From NCBI GenBank assembly GCA_013152075.1, contig JAADHD010000108.1, forward strand, positions 1-21,742: a stretch of 21,742 nucleotides of DNA, in the 5' to 3' direction. The translations under genes and the position numbers were made by a program. A model generated the notes under the pieces. The model was not told the origin of the DNA and ran no database searches. It saw only the letters and a program-made list of their open reading frames with translations. Each line of letters opens with the position of its first letter. Position 1 is the first letter of the stretch. Shown here piece by piece: positions 14,338 through 21,742 of this stretch. The stretch comes from Verrucomicrobiota bacterium (GTDB lineage: Bacteria; Verrucomicrobiota; Verrucomicrobiia; Verrucomicrobiales; DEV007).

Positions 14338-17155
14338 AATCTTTTCTTTCCCTATCGATTCTGATTTCTCTGGGTTTTGTCGTTTTTCACGATTCGGCAC
14401 AGGCCACCGATTTGGTCGGCGGTGAAGCGGCCCCGCTTTTAACTCCGGAAGAATCGCAAAAAAAATTCAAGCTGCATCCGGATTATCAGATCAATCTTTA
14501 CGCTTCTGAAGTCGAATTTCCCCTGCACAGCCCGGCGGCGATGACTTTTGATTCGCAAGGCAGACTGTGGGTAGGCAACATCCCGACCCAACCACATGCC
14601 AAACCGGGGGAGGCTATCAAGGATTCGATCATTGTGCTAGAGGACACTGACAAGGACGGTAAGGCAGACAAACATACGGTGTTTTACGAGGGCTTGTATT
14701 TGCCGCTTGGTCTGGCGGTTACGGATGGGGGCAAAACAGTTTATGTCACCGACGAACCCAATCTGGTCAAGCTGACCGATACCGACGGTGATGGCAAGGC
14801 GGACAAAAAGGAGATCATGCTGGAGGGCTTCGGCACCGAGGATAATCACCATTTCATCTCAGCGTTTCAGTGGGGGCCGGATGGACGCTTGTATTCCGGG
14901 CAGGGTTTGTTTTTGAATACCCAGGTTGAAACTTCTTATGGGCCGGTCAGGGCACATCAAGCGGCGGTGTTCAGGCATGACCCACGCGACAACCGCCTGG
15001 AGGTTTTTGCCAGCTTCGGCTGGTCAAACGTGTGGGGAATTATCTTCGATAGCTGGGGACAGCCCTTCCTTGCGGATGCTTCGCCAGCCTTGAATTATTA
15101 CGTATCGCATACCACGAGTAATTTCACTTATCCAAAACCTGACAAGTACGGCAATTGGAGGGGGCGCCGCAAAGAGGTTTCCTTTACTTCATCGGGTCGT
15201 CGTCCTTCCTGCGGCAATGAGTTTTTATCATCCAATCATTTCCCCCCTGAAGTGCGGGGGTGGTACACTACCAACCAGATGAAGGGCTGGCATGGAGTGC
15301 GCTGGTACAAATTGGACGAGAGTGGCTCGGGAGTGAAAGCCAGCCAACCTTATGGAGAGGACAATGAGTTGCTCACGACCACGGACATTATGTTTCGCCC
15401 AGTTGCTCAGCAAATTGGGCCTGACGGGGCTCTTTATGTGTTGGATTATTATAATCCCATCGTCGGTCATACGACATACAGCTTTCGTGACCCGCGTCAC
15501 ATTAAGACGCACGGTCGAGTGTGGCGCATCACTCATAAAACTCGTCCCTTGGACTGGTGGCCAAAAATTTATGGCGAACCTATCCCTGCTTTGTTGGCCA
15601 ATTTGGATCACAGCAATGACCGGGCGCGGTATTTTTCCCGTCACGAATTGCATCAGCGCAAATCAGCAGATGTTTTGCCGGTGGTTGAGAATTGGCTCCA
15701 GGGGGCTTCCGTGGATAACAAAGACGAGGCCAAAAAAATGGTTGAAGCATTGTGGCTGTATCAGAATTTCAACCACTATGATATTGAACTGTTAAAGACA
15801 TTGCTGGCGGCTCCTGATCATCATGTGCGCACAGCCGCTCTGAGGGTATTGCGGTACTGGCAGCAATACATGGATGAAAAAGAAGTGCTGGTTTTGCTCA
15901 AGGCAGCGATTCAAGACAAGTCACAACGAGTTCGGCTCGAGGCTTTAATCAATCTGAGTTATTATACTGACCCGGCCAAGGCCTTGTCGGTTGCGGCTTT
16001 GGTAATCGATAGGGAGATGGATGCAGGCTGTGTGAACGCCGCTTATGACGTGTTCAATTATCTCAACAGTCTTACCGATGATCCGGTCGAGAAGGTGGAT
16101 GATTTTTTGTTACCCTTTTCGAGTGATGAACGCCTGCTGACGATGAAAATGGATGAGGCGGTGGCAGGAGAAATCCTTACCCGCCCCAAGCTTGCTATCG
16201 CGCAACAACGCACGGCCCTTGATTTTCTTTCTGCAAAATCCGGCCAGAAAGACTCGCTCAATTATTTGCTGGGACGCATGGACAAGTCGACCAGCAAAGC
16301 GCCAGATGCAGCGATGCCGTCATTGGAAAAACTGTTGCTGGCTTGGTCGCTGGAGGACGTGAAAAAACATTCAGGCGAAATTGTGGCGCTGATGGGTGAG
16401 GGAAAATCGTCAAGTGTCAGAATCGGAGCTCAGGCTGTTTTGTTGAGAGCCGGGGCAGCAGCATCTCCTGATAATTTGTTGAAAAGTGATACTTTGCTGG
16501 CTATGGCGGTTGCCAAAGCGGGCAGGGGAAAAGCGCCGGATTCACTTTATCCACGCTTCACCAAGTTGATGACCGGAGAAAAAGCCACGGCAGGTCTGGT
16601 GAAAACAATGATGCCGGCGGTAGCCAGTTTTCCGTCGAAGGATCAGGAAAGCCTCAAATTACTGGTAGCCACTTCAAATATTCTGAGAAAAACATCGCGT
16701 TGGCTTTTTCAGCATTGGAAGCGATGAGACGGATTCCGAGCAAAGTGTGGCCGCCGGAATACAGTAACCGGGTGCTCTCCAGTGTGACGGTGTCAGCTAC
16801 ACCAGATCTGAAGTTTACTCCTACCGAGTTCACCGTGAAAGCTGGCTCTGCGGTGCAATTGATGTTCCGCAATCCCGACAACCTTTATCACAACTTGGTG
16901 ATTGTGAATGCCGGTTCCCTCGACAAGATTGGGCTGAAGGCTGACATGATGGCAGGGCAAGCGGATGGATTGGACAAAAATTATGTGCCGGATGATCCCG
17001 ATGTGTTGCATTTTACCCCGCAAATCACTTTGGGAATTGCCCGCTCTTACAAGCTGAACTTTTTTGCCCCGAGCGAACCAGGAGAATACCCTTACATTTG
17101 CACCTTCCCCGGCCACTGGCGCATCATGCGCGGAGTGATGAAAGTGGTGAAGTAA
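14334..17155 (+). pseudogene. secreted PVC-type propeller/HEAT protein with azurin-like domain, frameshifted
   Basis: Frame 1 runs from ATG 14334 to TGA 16727 (797 residues). A second frame, open from about 16691 to 17155, continues the same protein. Domains in order: signal peptide at 1-24; beta-propeller at about 45-400, with two Ca-binding-like loops (DTDKDGKADKHTVF and DTDGDGKADKKEIM); HEAT-like helices at about 425-590; linker; then a cupredoxin domain with copper ligands in YHNLVIVNAG (His) and CTFPGHWRIM (Cys, His, Met; azurin spacing). Adding one A to the A5 run at 16688-16692 joins NILRK to NIALAFSALEAM and gives one protein of about 940 residues. No CxxCH heme site is present, unlike many relatives. 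The indel may be a sequencing error, a true mutation or, less likely, ribosomal slippage. The substrate is unknown. Confidence 0.8.
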
Positions 17156-17296
17156 CGAGTCCGCTGTCGCTTCTTTTTCTCAGTGCGGCTTGTGAACCAC
17201 AGCAGGGAAGTATCGGCTTAAAAAAATGCGCATCTCCCCGAAATCGCTCCCATTATGATGATTTTGCGCTAGAATGGGCCTCCACTGCCAATATTC

Positions 17297-18661
17297 ATGC
17301 CAAAAGTCTTTCTCAAAACCTATGGGTGTCAGATGAACGAACGCGATTCCGAGCAGGTAGCGCAGATGTTCACTGAACGTGGATACACGGTCACACCGGA
17401 GGAAAAGGAAGCGGACGTCATTCTCATCAACACCTGTAGCGTGCGGGATCAGGCTGAGCAAAAAGCTCTGGGAAAAATGGGACATCTCGGGCGCTTGCAG
17501 AAAAAGCGACCGGAGATCGTTTATGGTTTCATGGGCTGCATGGCGCAGAGTCGTGGGGCGGAATTGATAAAAACAGTGCCGCATCTGGATCTGGTGGTTG
17601 GCACTCAGAAGTATCACCGGGTGGTTGACCATGTGGAGAGCCTGATCAAAAAACGTGAAGAGTCCCGTATGGATGACTTGCGCATTTCGATTGTGGATAC
17701 GGAGGAGGAAGAGGATTCTCAGAATACGATTCGGGATCACCTGAACAAAAATAACAAGGTCAGCGAGTTTGTTTCCATCATGCAGGGATGCAACATGAAG
17801 TGCTCGTTTTGCATCGTGCCCGATACACGTGGAGGGGAGAGGGGGCGTCCGATTGAGCAGATTGTAGAAGAGGTTAAGCGGCTGGTGGACGGCGGGGTGA
17901 AGGAAGTGACTTTACTGGGACAAATTGTGAACCTTTACGGGCGGCACGAATTTCCTGCGGTGGATGGGAAGAGCCCCTTTGTGCAATTACTGGAAGCGGT
18001 ACACGCAGTGGAGGGTTTACAACGGATTCGTTTTACCTCGCCGCATCCGATTGGATATAAAGACGACTTGATCGAAGCGTTTACCTATTTGCCTAAGCTG
18101 GTGGATCACGTTCATTTTCCCATGCAGTCTGGCTCGGATCGTATTTTGAAACGTATGCGACGGCCCTATACCACCGCCAGATTTGTAGAGATCTGCGATA
18201 AAATGAAGGCCGCTCGACCAGGGCTGGCGATTTCCACCGACATCATCGTTGGGTTTCCCGGAGAGACCGAGGAGGACTACGCCGAAACGCGCCGGGTGGT
18301 GGAGCAGATCCAGTTCGACAATGCTTTTGTCTTCCGCTATTCGAAACGCAAGGATACCCTGGCCGCCGAGATGGATGAGCAACTGCCGGAGCGGGTGAAA
18401 GAAGAGCGGAACCAGGATTTGCTGGGATTGGTGAACGAAATCGCAATGGCTAAAAATCACGCCATGGTCGGCCAGCAAGTGGAGATCCTTTGTGAGGGGC
18501 CCAGTCGAAATAATCCTGATACGCTCAGCGGGCGGACACGCACTAACAAAATTGTGATTATCGAGGGAGACGCGGATCGCTTCACCGGCCAACTCTTTGA
18601 TGTGCGCATCGAGGATTGCACGGGTTATACTCTTTATGGCGATCCGGTCATAGCCGATTGA
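17297..18661 (+). CDS. miaB: tRNA-2-methylthio-N6-dimethylallyladenosine synthase
   Basis: MiaB is a radical SAM enzyme that adds a methylthio group to i6A37 of tRNAs reading codons beginning with U. The auxiliary cluster ligands are Cys11 (TYGCQMNERDSE), Cys47 (NTCSVRDQA) and Cys81 (GCMAQ). The radical SAM triad is Cys165, Cys169 and Cys172 (GCNMKCSFC). The TDIIVGFPGETEEDY block follows, and a TRAM domain occupies about residues 385-450. At 454 residues it is close to normal. QMNERDSE and NTCSVR favour MiaB over RimO or MtaB. The 141-base gap before it holds an inverted repeat CCCATT/AATGGG (17249-17254 and 17273-17278) but no certain promoter. Confidence 0.95.
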   Translation: MPKVFLKTYGCQMNERDSEQVAQMFTERGYTVTPEEKEADVILINTCSVRDQAEQKALGKMGHLGRLQKKRPEIVYGFMGCMAQSRGAELIKTVPHLDLVVGTQKYHRVVDHVESLIKKREESRMDDLRISIVDTEEEEDSQNTIRDHLNKNNKVSEFVSIMQGCNMKCSFCIVPDTRGGERGRPIEQIVEEVKRLVDGGVKEVTLLGQIVNLYGRHEFPAVDGKSPFVQLLEAVHAVEGLQRIRFTSPHPIGYKDDLIEAFTYLPKLVDHVHFPMQSGSDRILKRMRRPYTTARFVEICDKMKAARPGLAISTDIIVGFPGETEEDYAETRRVVEQIQFDNAFVFRYSKRKDTLAAEMDEQLPERVKEERNQDLLGLVNEIAMAKNHAMVGQQVEILCEGPSRNNPDTLSGRTRTNKIVIIEGDADRFTGQLFDVRIEDCTGYTLYGDPVIAD

Positions 18662-18676
18662 TTGCATTGACTTTTG

Positions 18677-18713
18677 GCGAGCTTAAACGACTGTTTCCGT
18701 TTTTTAAGTTCGC
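18677..18713 (+). terminator. hairpin after miaB, probable terminator
   Basis: GCGAGCTTAAA (18677-18687) pairs over 11 positions with TTTAAGTTCGC (18703-18713), one of them a G-U pair, with a 15-base loop. It sits 15 bases past the miaB stop. The downstream T-run is weak (ACTTTCC), so termination may be partial or Rho-dependent. Confidence 0.5.
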
Positions 18714-18749
18714 TACTTTCCTGAACGTTTCTATATTCCGCCGCTTGTT

Positions 18750-19343
18750 TTGAAAGCTATTTACCACGCCATTTATTTTGATCTCACTTTGCAAGCAGTG
18801 GGTTTTGGCATTGCTGCGTTGTTGATTGCCGCGCACTTGATGGCTCTGTTAAAGGGGGGCGTGGTGAAAGCCTGGTTGAAAAAATTGCCGCGCAACGAGC
18901 TTTTGGGAACGGTTATTCTGGCGATCGATTTTGTTTGGTGTTTCCTCGTCTGGACGGAAATGGATCTTGGTGAGTTTCACAAGTTCGAAAGAGCGATACA
19001 AGTCATTCTGGTGCTCGGATTTCTGGGGGTTGGTTATTATGTGCGTGAATTTCTCGCCGTTCGAGCGATCGGGCTGTTTTTGATTTTGCTTGCCTGCCCG
19101 GTTCTCGACGCGGCTTTTTTGCAGCCACCGGTTTCCCGGTTGTTACTTGTCTTTCTAGCTTATGCCTGGGTCATCAAAGGCATGTTTTATGTCGGCATGC
19201 CCTATCTGATGCGTGACGGTATTGACTGGGTAAGTGCCAATCCATCGCGCTGGAAAATGGCGTCCATGGCAGGATTGGCCTACGGAGTGGCGGTGCTGGT
19301 CTGTGCGCTGTTGTTTTACGGAGATGCCTTTCCCCCAGGCTAA
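18750..19343 (+). CDS. six-helix membrane protein of unknown function
   Basis: I do not recognise this 197-residue protein. Six hydrophobic segments are apparent at about residues 12-34, 50-68, 80-98, 102-120, 126-150 and 168-190, separated by short basic loops (KAWLKKLPRNE, REFLAVR), so it is an integral inner-membrane protein. There are no catalytic motifs I can name. The start is TTG 18750; a later start would cut the first helix. It lies 13 bases before a glycosyltransferase start, suggesting co-transcription and perhaps a role in cell-envelope sugar metabolism, but that is only context. Confidence 0.7.
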   Translation: MKAIYHAIYFDLTLQAVGFGIAALLIAAHLMALLKGGVVKAWLKKLPRNELLGTVILAIDFVWCFLVWTEMDLGEFHKFERAIQVILVLGFLGVGYYVREFLAVRAIGLFLILLACPVLDAAFLQPPVSRLLLVFLAYAWVIKGMFYVGMPYLMRDGIDWVSANPSRWKMASMAGLAYGVAVLVCALLFYGDAFPPG

Positions 19344-19356
19344 CAAACCTTTGCCA

Positions 19357-20304
19357 GTGAGCAAAATTCTTTTCATTCGTGGCGGCGCAATCGGGGATTT
19401 CATCCTCACCATGCCAGCGATTCAACTGGTGCGGGAAACGCTACCCGAAGCCCGTGTTGAGGTTCTTGGATATGAACCGATCACCAGTCTGGCCAAAGCC
19501 GCCGCCTTGGTGGATGCCACGCGTTCGATCGAGCATGGCCCGATGGCGGGTTTTTTTGTGCCGAAGGGCGAGCTGGACAGTGAGTGGAAGGATTACTTCG
19601 GCAGCTTCAGTGTGGTGATTTCTTATCTCTATGATTCCGACGGATTCTTTCGGGAAAATGTTGAACGTTGCAATGTGGATACTTTCATCCAGGCACCCCA
19701 TAAAGTGGATGAAAGTCAGGAAGATGAATCGGCGGCGAAACAATTGGCGAAACCGCTGGAGTCGCTGGCGATGTTTCTCGAAACTCCCTTTGTCGACTTA
19801 CCTGTTGATCTAGCTGGCAGCGAGGCGGGTAAGCTTGAGTCAACAGCGGCCTGCAGGATCGCGTTGCACCCAGGTAGCGGCAGCCCGCGGAAAAACTGGT
19901 CCTTCGAGGGCTGGATTGAAGTGGTGGAAAAACTGAATGAGAAATTTCCCGGCAGCGAATTTTTGATTATCAGTGGAGAAGCGGAAATGCGTAGCATCGG
20001 TGAGTTCATCTCTATGTTGGATGAGACGGGAGTGAATTGGGAACACCTTGAGCATATGGATTTGCCATCAGTAGCTACCGCTGTTCAACAATGTGATTTG
20101 TTCCTGGGACACGACAGCGGCATCTCCCATCTGGCCGCCGCCTGTGGTTTACCTGCGGTGTTGTTGTTCGGCCCAACGAAGCCCCAAATCTGGGCACCTC
20201 AGAATCCCGGGGTAAAAACGATAGTGGCGCCGGAGGGGGACTTGTCGCGGATAAATGTGGATGAGGTGGTGACAACAGCAATTGCTGAGTTGTCGGGGGT
20301 TTGA
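19357..20304 (+). CDS. family 9 glycosyltransferase, heptosyltransferase-like
   Basis: This 315-residue cytoplasmic or membrane-associated enzyme has the GT9 pattern: N-terminal ILFIRGGAIGDFILTMPAIQLV (first Rossmann domain), ALHPGSGSPRKNWSFEGWIEVVE at about residues 168-190, and the nucleotide-sugar-binding GHDSGISHLAAACGLPAVLLFGPTKPQIWAP near 252-282. GT9 enzymes typically add heptose to lipopolysaccharide core; the acceptor here is unknown. I chose GTG 19357 by alignment to the family start. TTG 19351 is possible. The longer open frame back to 19234 overlaps the preceding gene and lacks family similarity. The downstream neighbour is the integron on the opposite strand, so this gene marks the chromosomal side of that element. 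Confidence 0.9.
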   Translation: MSKILFIRGGAIGDFILTMPAIQLVRETLPEARVEVLGYEPITSLAKAAALVDATRSIEHGPMAGFFVPKGELDSEWKDYFGSFSVVISYLYDSDGFFRENVERCNVDTFIQAPHKVDESQEDESAAKQLAKPLESLAMFLETPFVDLPVDLAGSEAGKLESTAACRIALHPGSGSPRKNWSFEGWIEVVEKLNEKFPGSEFLIISGEAEMRSIGEFISMLDETGVNWEHLEHMDLPSVATAVQQCDLFLGHDSGISHLAAACGLPAVLLFGPTKPQIWAPQNPGVKTIVAPEGDLSRINVDEVVTTAIAELSGV

Positions 20305-20458
20305 GCGACCGTTTGGGAGTTTCGCTTTCCCGTTCTACTTTCTCGCCAAGGTTTTAATCAACTAATCCGTTAAAGACTAGGTTGATACCATTTCTGCCCC
20401 TTCTTCACTTCTCTTGACCGCCAAAGATTTAGGGGAGGAGGTTGTTAAAGATTCATTA
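20305..20458. other. gap between converging GT9 and integrase genes
   Basis: No gene is seen. GGGA/TCCC (20315-20318 and 20328-20331) is a weak stem after the glycosyltransferase. ATCAAC (20357-20362) and GTTGAT (20381-20386) form a six-base inverted repeat with an 18-base spacer, the only notable structure. Confidence 0.4.
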
Positions 20459-21434
20459 TCAGTCTTCCAAATCATCCAACGGACTGGGAGCCTTACCCGT
20501 CATCGCCTGCAGAACATGGGTGTACATCTCCGTTGTCTGCACACTGTTGTGACCGAGCGCTTCTTGAATCGTCCGTACATCTACCCCGCTCTGCAACAAA
20601 TGAGTGGCATAACTATGCCTCAACACATGCACTGTCACCCGTTTCTCTATCTCCGCATCTCGACAGGCGCTCTTTAACCACTTGCTCACCGCTCCATCCA
20701 GCAAGTGATGCCTTTTCCTAACCCCGTCACGGGGATCCTTGCTCCGCCGCGCCGACGGAAACACCCAATACCATTGCCAGCTTTTACTGTAACCCCCACC
20801 CGACTTGCGATCCAGGGCGGGCTCCACATAAACCTTGCTGCCCCCATCCGCTTCATCCTCCTCATGCAGGATACGCGCCCGGGCAATCTGACGTTTCAAG
20901 TCCTCAATCAAATTCTCCGGCAAACTCAAACAACGATCCTTCCCCCCTTTGCCATGACGAACCCAAATGCAAGCATTGGAGAAATCCACATCTTTGACAC
21001 GTAATCGTAAGCCCTCACTCACCCGCATCCCACAACCATATAACAGCGCAAGCATCGTATGCGACGTACCTTTCCGAGTGCATTGAAACACTCGTCTCAC
21101 TTCGTCCCGACTCAGCACTATCGGCAGGCGTTTGCGCTCCTTGGCCCGTTTGGCATTGATTCCTTCGAAATCAAGCTTGAGCACCTCCCGATACAAAAAC
21201 AATAATGCGCTGAAAGCTTGATTCTGCGTCCCCGGAGCCACTTCAAGATTAAGCGCCAGATGATTCAAAAAAGCCTCCACCCCGGGCTTGCCTATATCAC
21301 GGGGATGTTTTCATATCGTGGAATTTAACGAATCGCCTATACCACCCCACATAGGCATCCTCAGTCCTGTAGGACATCCCGCGGCGCCTAATTAACGTTC
21401 GTATCTTAGTTTCCAAGGCTCCTTTACTGTTCAT
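20459..21434 (-). pseudogene. intI: integron integrase IntI, one-base frameshift near N-terminus
   Basis: IntI is a tyrosine recombinase that moves gene cassettes between attC and attI. The uninterrupted part starts at GTG 21280 (273 residues). Upstream in another frame, ATG 21434 begins MNSKGALETKIRTLIRRRGM and continues through YRTEDAYVGWYRRFVKFHDMK, clearly the missing N-terminal domain; in the genomic read it stops at TGA 21299-21297. Deleting one A from the run of four (plus-strand T4, 21308-21311) joins FHDMK to HPRDIGKPG and gives 324 residues, normal for IntI. In that numbering, catalytic Arg137, Lys165, His269, Arg272, His295 and Tyr304 are all present. The IntI-specific insert (YSKSWQWYWVFPSARRSKDPRDGVRKRHH) separates it from XerC/D. 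Either the gene is inactivated or the extra base is a read error. Confidence 0.9.
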
Positions 21435-21444
21435 ATATACAGTA
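21425..21444. promoter_or_regulatory. LexA-like operator overlapping the intI start codon
   Basis: TACTGTTCATATATACAGTA is a 20-bp near-palindrome (16 of 20 positions symmetric). On the minus strand it differs from the E. coli consensus TACTGTATATATATACAGTA at two positions. The intI ATG (21434-21432) lies inside it. LexA control of intI is established for other integrons. Which LexA motif this organism uses is not visible here; the TGTTC half also fits Gram-positive-type and related motifs. Confidence 0.75.
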
Positions 21445-21742
21445 TTGCGGATTTTTCCGTATTGTCCAACGGAAAAAGTTAGTTTCTGTATCTTCCAATG
21501 GAAAGAGAGTGTCCGCTGTATCTTCCAACGGAAAAACGGGGGCTTCTGTATCTTCCAATGGAAAATAAAGTGTCCGCTGTATCTTCCAACGGAAAAACGG
21601 GGGCTTCTGTATTATCCTATTGACGACTATAAAGGAATTATTCTATATTATCCGGTGTAAGATAAACAACAAGTTGTGCTAAAAAGTATACTTCATCAAA
21701 TTGAAGTTTTTAATAATATGAAGATCTATTCATTTTTGGCCT
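21445..21742 (+). other. presumed attI side of the integron
   Basis: By integron layout, attI and the first cassette should lie here, upstream of intI and read rightwards. No GTTRRRY core matches exactly; GTTAGTT (21478-21484) and GTTGTGC (21673-21679) each miss one position. Beyond 21660 the sequence is AT-rich and contains ACTTCA-TCAAAT-TGAAGT followed by TTTT (21690-21711), a small terminator-like hairpin. No complete cassette or attC is visible before the edge. Confidence 0.3.
21457..21658 (+). repeat. phased tandem array of about six 30-bp dyad units
   Basis: Units begin with CTGTAT or a variant at 21457, 21486, 21516, 21546, 21577, 21607 and 21643. The steps are 29, 30, 30, 31, 30 and 36 bases. 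The core unit is CTGTATCTTCCAAYGGAAA, containing TTCCA-A-TGGAA or TTCC-AAC-GGAA dyads. Units alternate in their tails (AGTGTCCG and ACGGGGGCTT), making a 60-61 bp higher-order repeat present twice (21486-21545, 21546-21606). The last two units are degraded. It lies just upstream of intI, where attI is expected. Confidence 0.85.

Noticed and set aside
16700..17155. Separate cupredoxin gene starting at TTG 16700
   Set aside because: It has no signal peptide or ribosome-binding site, and its N-terminal residues continue the helical linker of the upstream protein. A broken fusion explains it better.
20315..20331. GGGA/TCCC stem as a terminator of the glycosyltransferase
   Set aside because: The stem is only four base pairs with a nine-base loop and no T-run.
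20357..20386. Inverted repeat ATCAAC/GTTGAT as an attC site
   Set aside because: The arms do not match RYYYAAC/GTTRRRY and the span is shorter than any usual attC. Its position on the 3' side of intI is also wrong for cassettes.
21457..21658. CRISPR array
   Set aside because: The intervals between conserved cores are about 11 bases and are themselves repeated, so there are no unique spacers, and no cas genes are nearby.
21445..21660. Open frame of 71 codons across the dyad array
   Set aside because: It begins at TTG, its content follows the 30-31 bp DNA repeat, and the period drifts in frame, so the peptide has no consistent repeat. It is best read as non-coding.
21718..21742. ATG at 21718 reading MKIYSFLA to the edge, possible first cassette gene
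   Set aside because: Only eight codons are available, with no ribosome-binding site or attC context.

Overview
This window looks like chromosomal DNA of a member of the Verrucomicrobiota (PVC superphylum). The support is indirect: a ribosomal-protein operon with long low-complexity tails on S3, S5, S11 and L22, mostly without clear Shine-Dalgarno sites; a secreted 'PVC-type' propeller/HEAT/cupredoxin protein coupled to an SGNH-like gene; and an integron integrase of the general IntI type. I cannot name a genus.

Positions 1-12078 are the distal S10, spc and alpha ribosomal clusters read rightwards: a secreted coiled-coil protein of unknown function, rplV, rpsC, rplP, rpmC, rpsQ, rplN, rplX, rplE, rpsH, rplF, rplR, rpsE, rplO, secY, map, then after a structured gap rpmJ, rpsM, rpsK and rpsD. 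Genes usual in this order but absent are rpsN, rpmD, adk, infA, rpoA and rplQ. A clear intrinsic terminator (about 12161-12198) closes the run after rpsD.

Positions 12287-20304 are ordinary chromosomal genes, all on the plus strand: a secreted trypsin-fold protein that has lost its catalytic His and Ser; a secreted SGNH-like protein; a large secreted propeller/HEAT protein whose azurin-like copper domain lies in another frame because of an indel in a run of five A; miaB (tRNA methylthiolation); a six-helix membrane protein of unknown function; and a family 9 glycosyltransferase.

Positions 20459-21742 are the left end of an integron. A tyrosine recombinase with the IntI-specific insert lies on the minus strand. 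Its reading frame is broken near its N-terminus by one extra base in an A4 run; with that base removed, a 324-residue IntI beginning at 21434 is restored. Its start codon sits inside a 20-bp near-palindrome closely resembling a LexA box. To the right, where attI and the cassettes are expected, is a tandem array of about six units at about 30-bp spacing, each carrying a TTCC/GGAA dyad. I found no known element that explains it. The cassette array itself, if present, begins at or beyond the right edge.

The observations most worth following are the phased dyad array next to the SOS-type operator, the two homopolymer frameshifts, the disordered tails on proteins lining the mRNA and nascent-chain channels, and the secreted gene inserted next to rplV.
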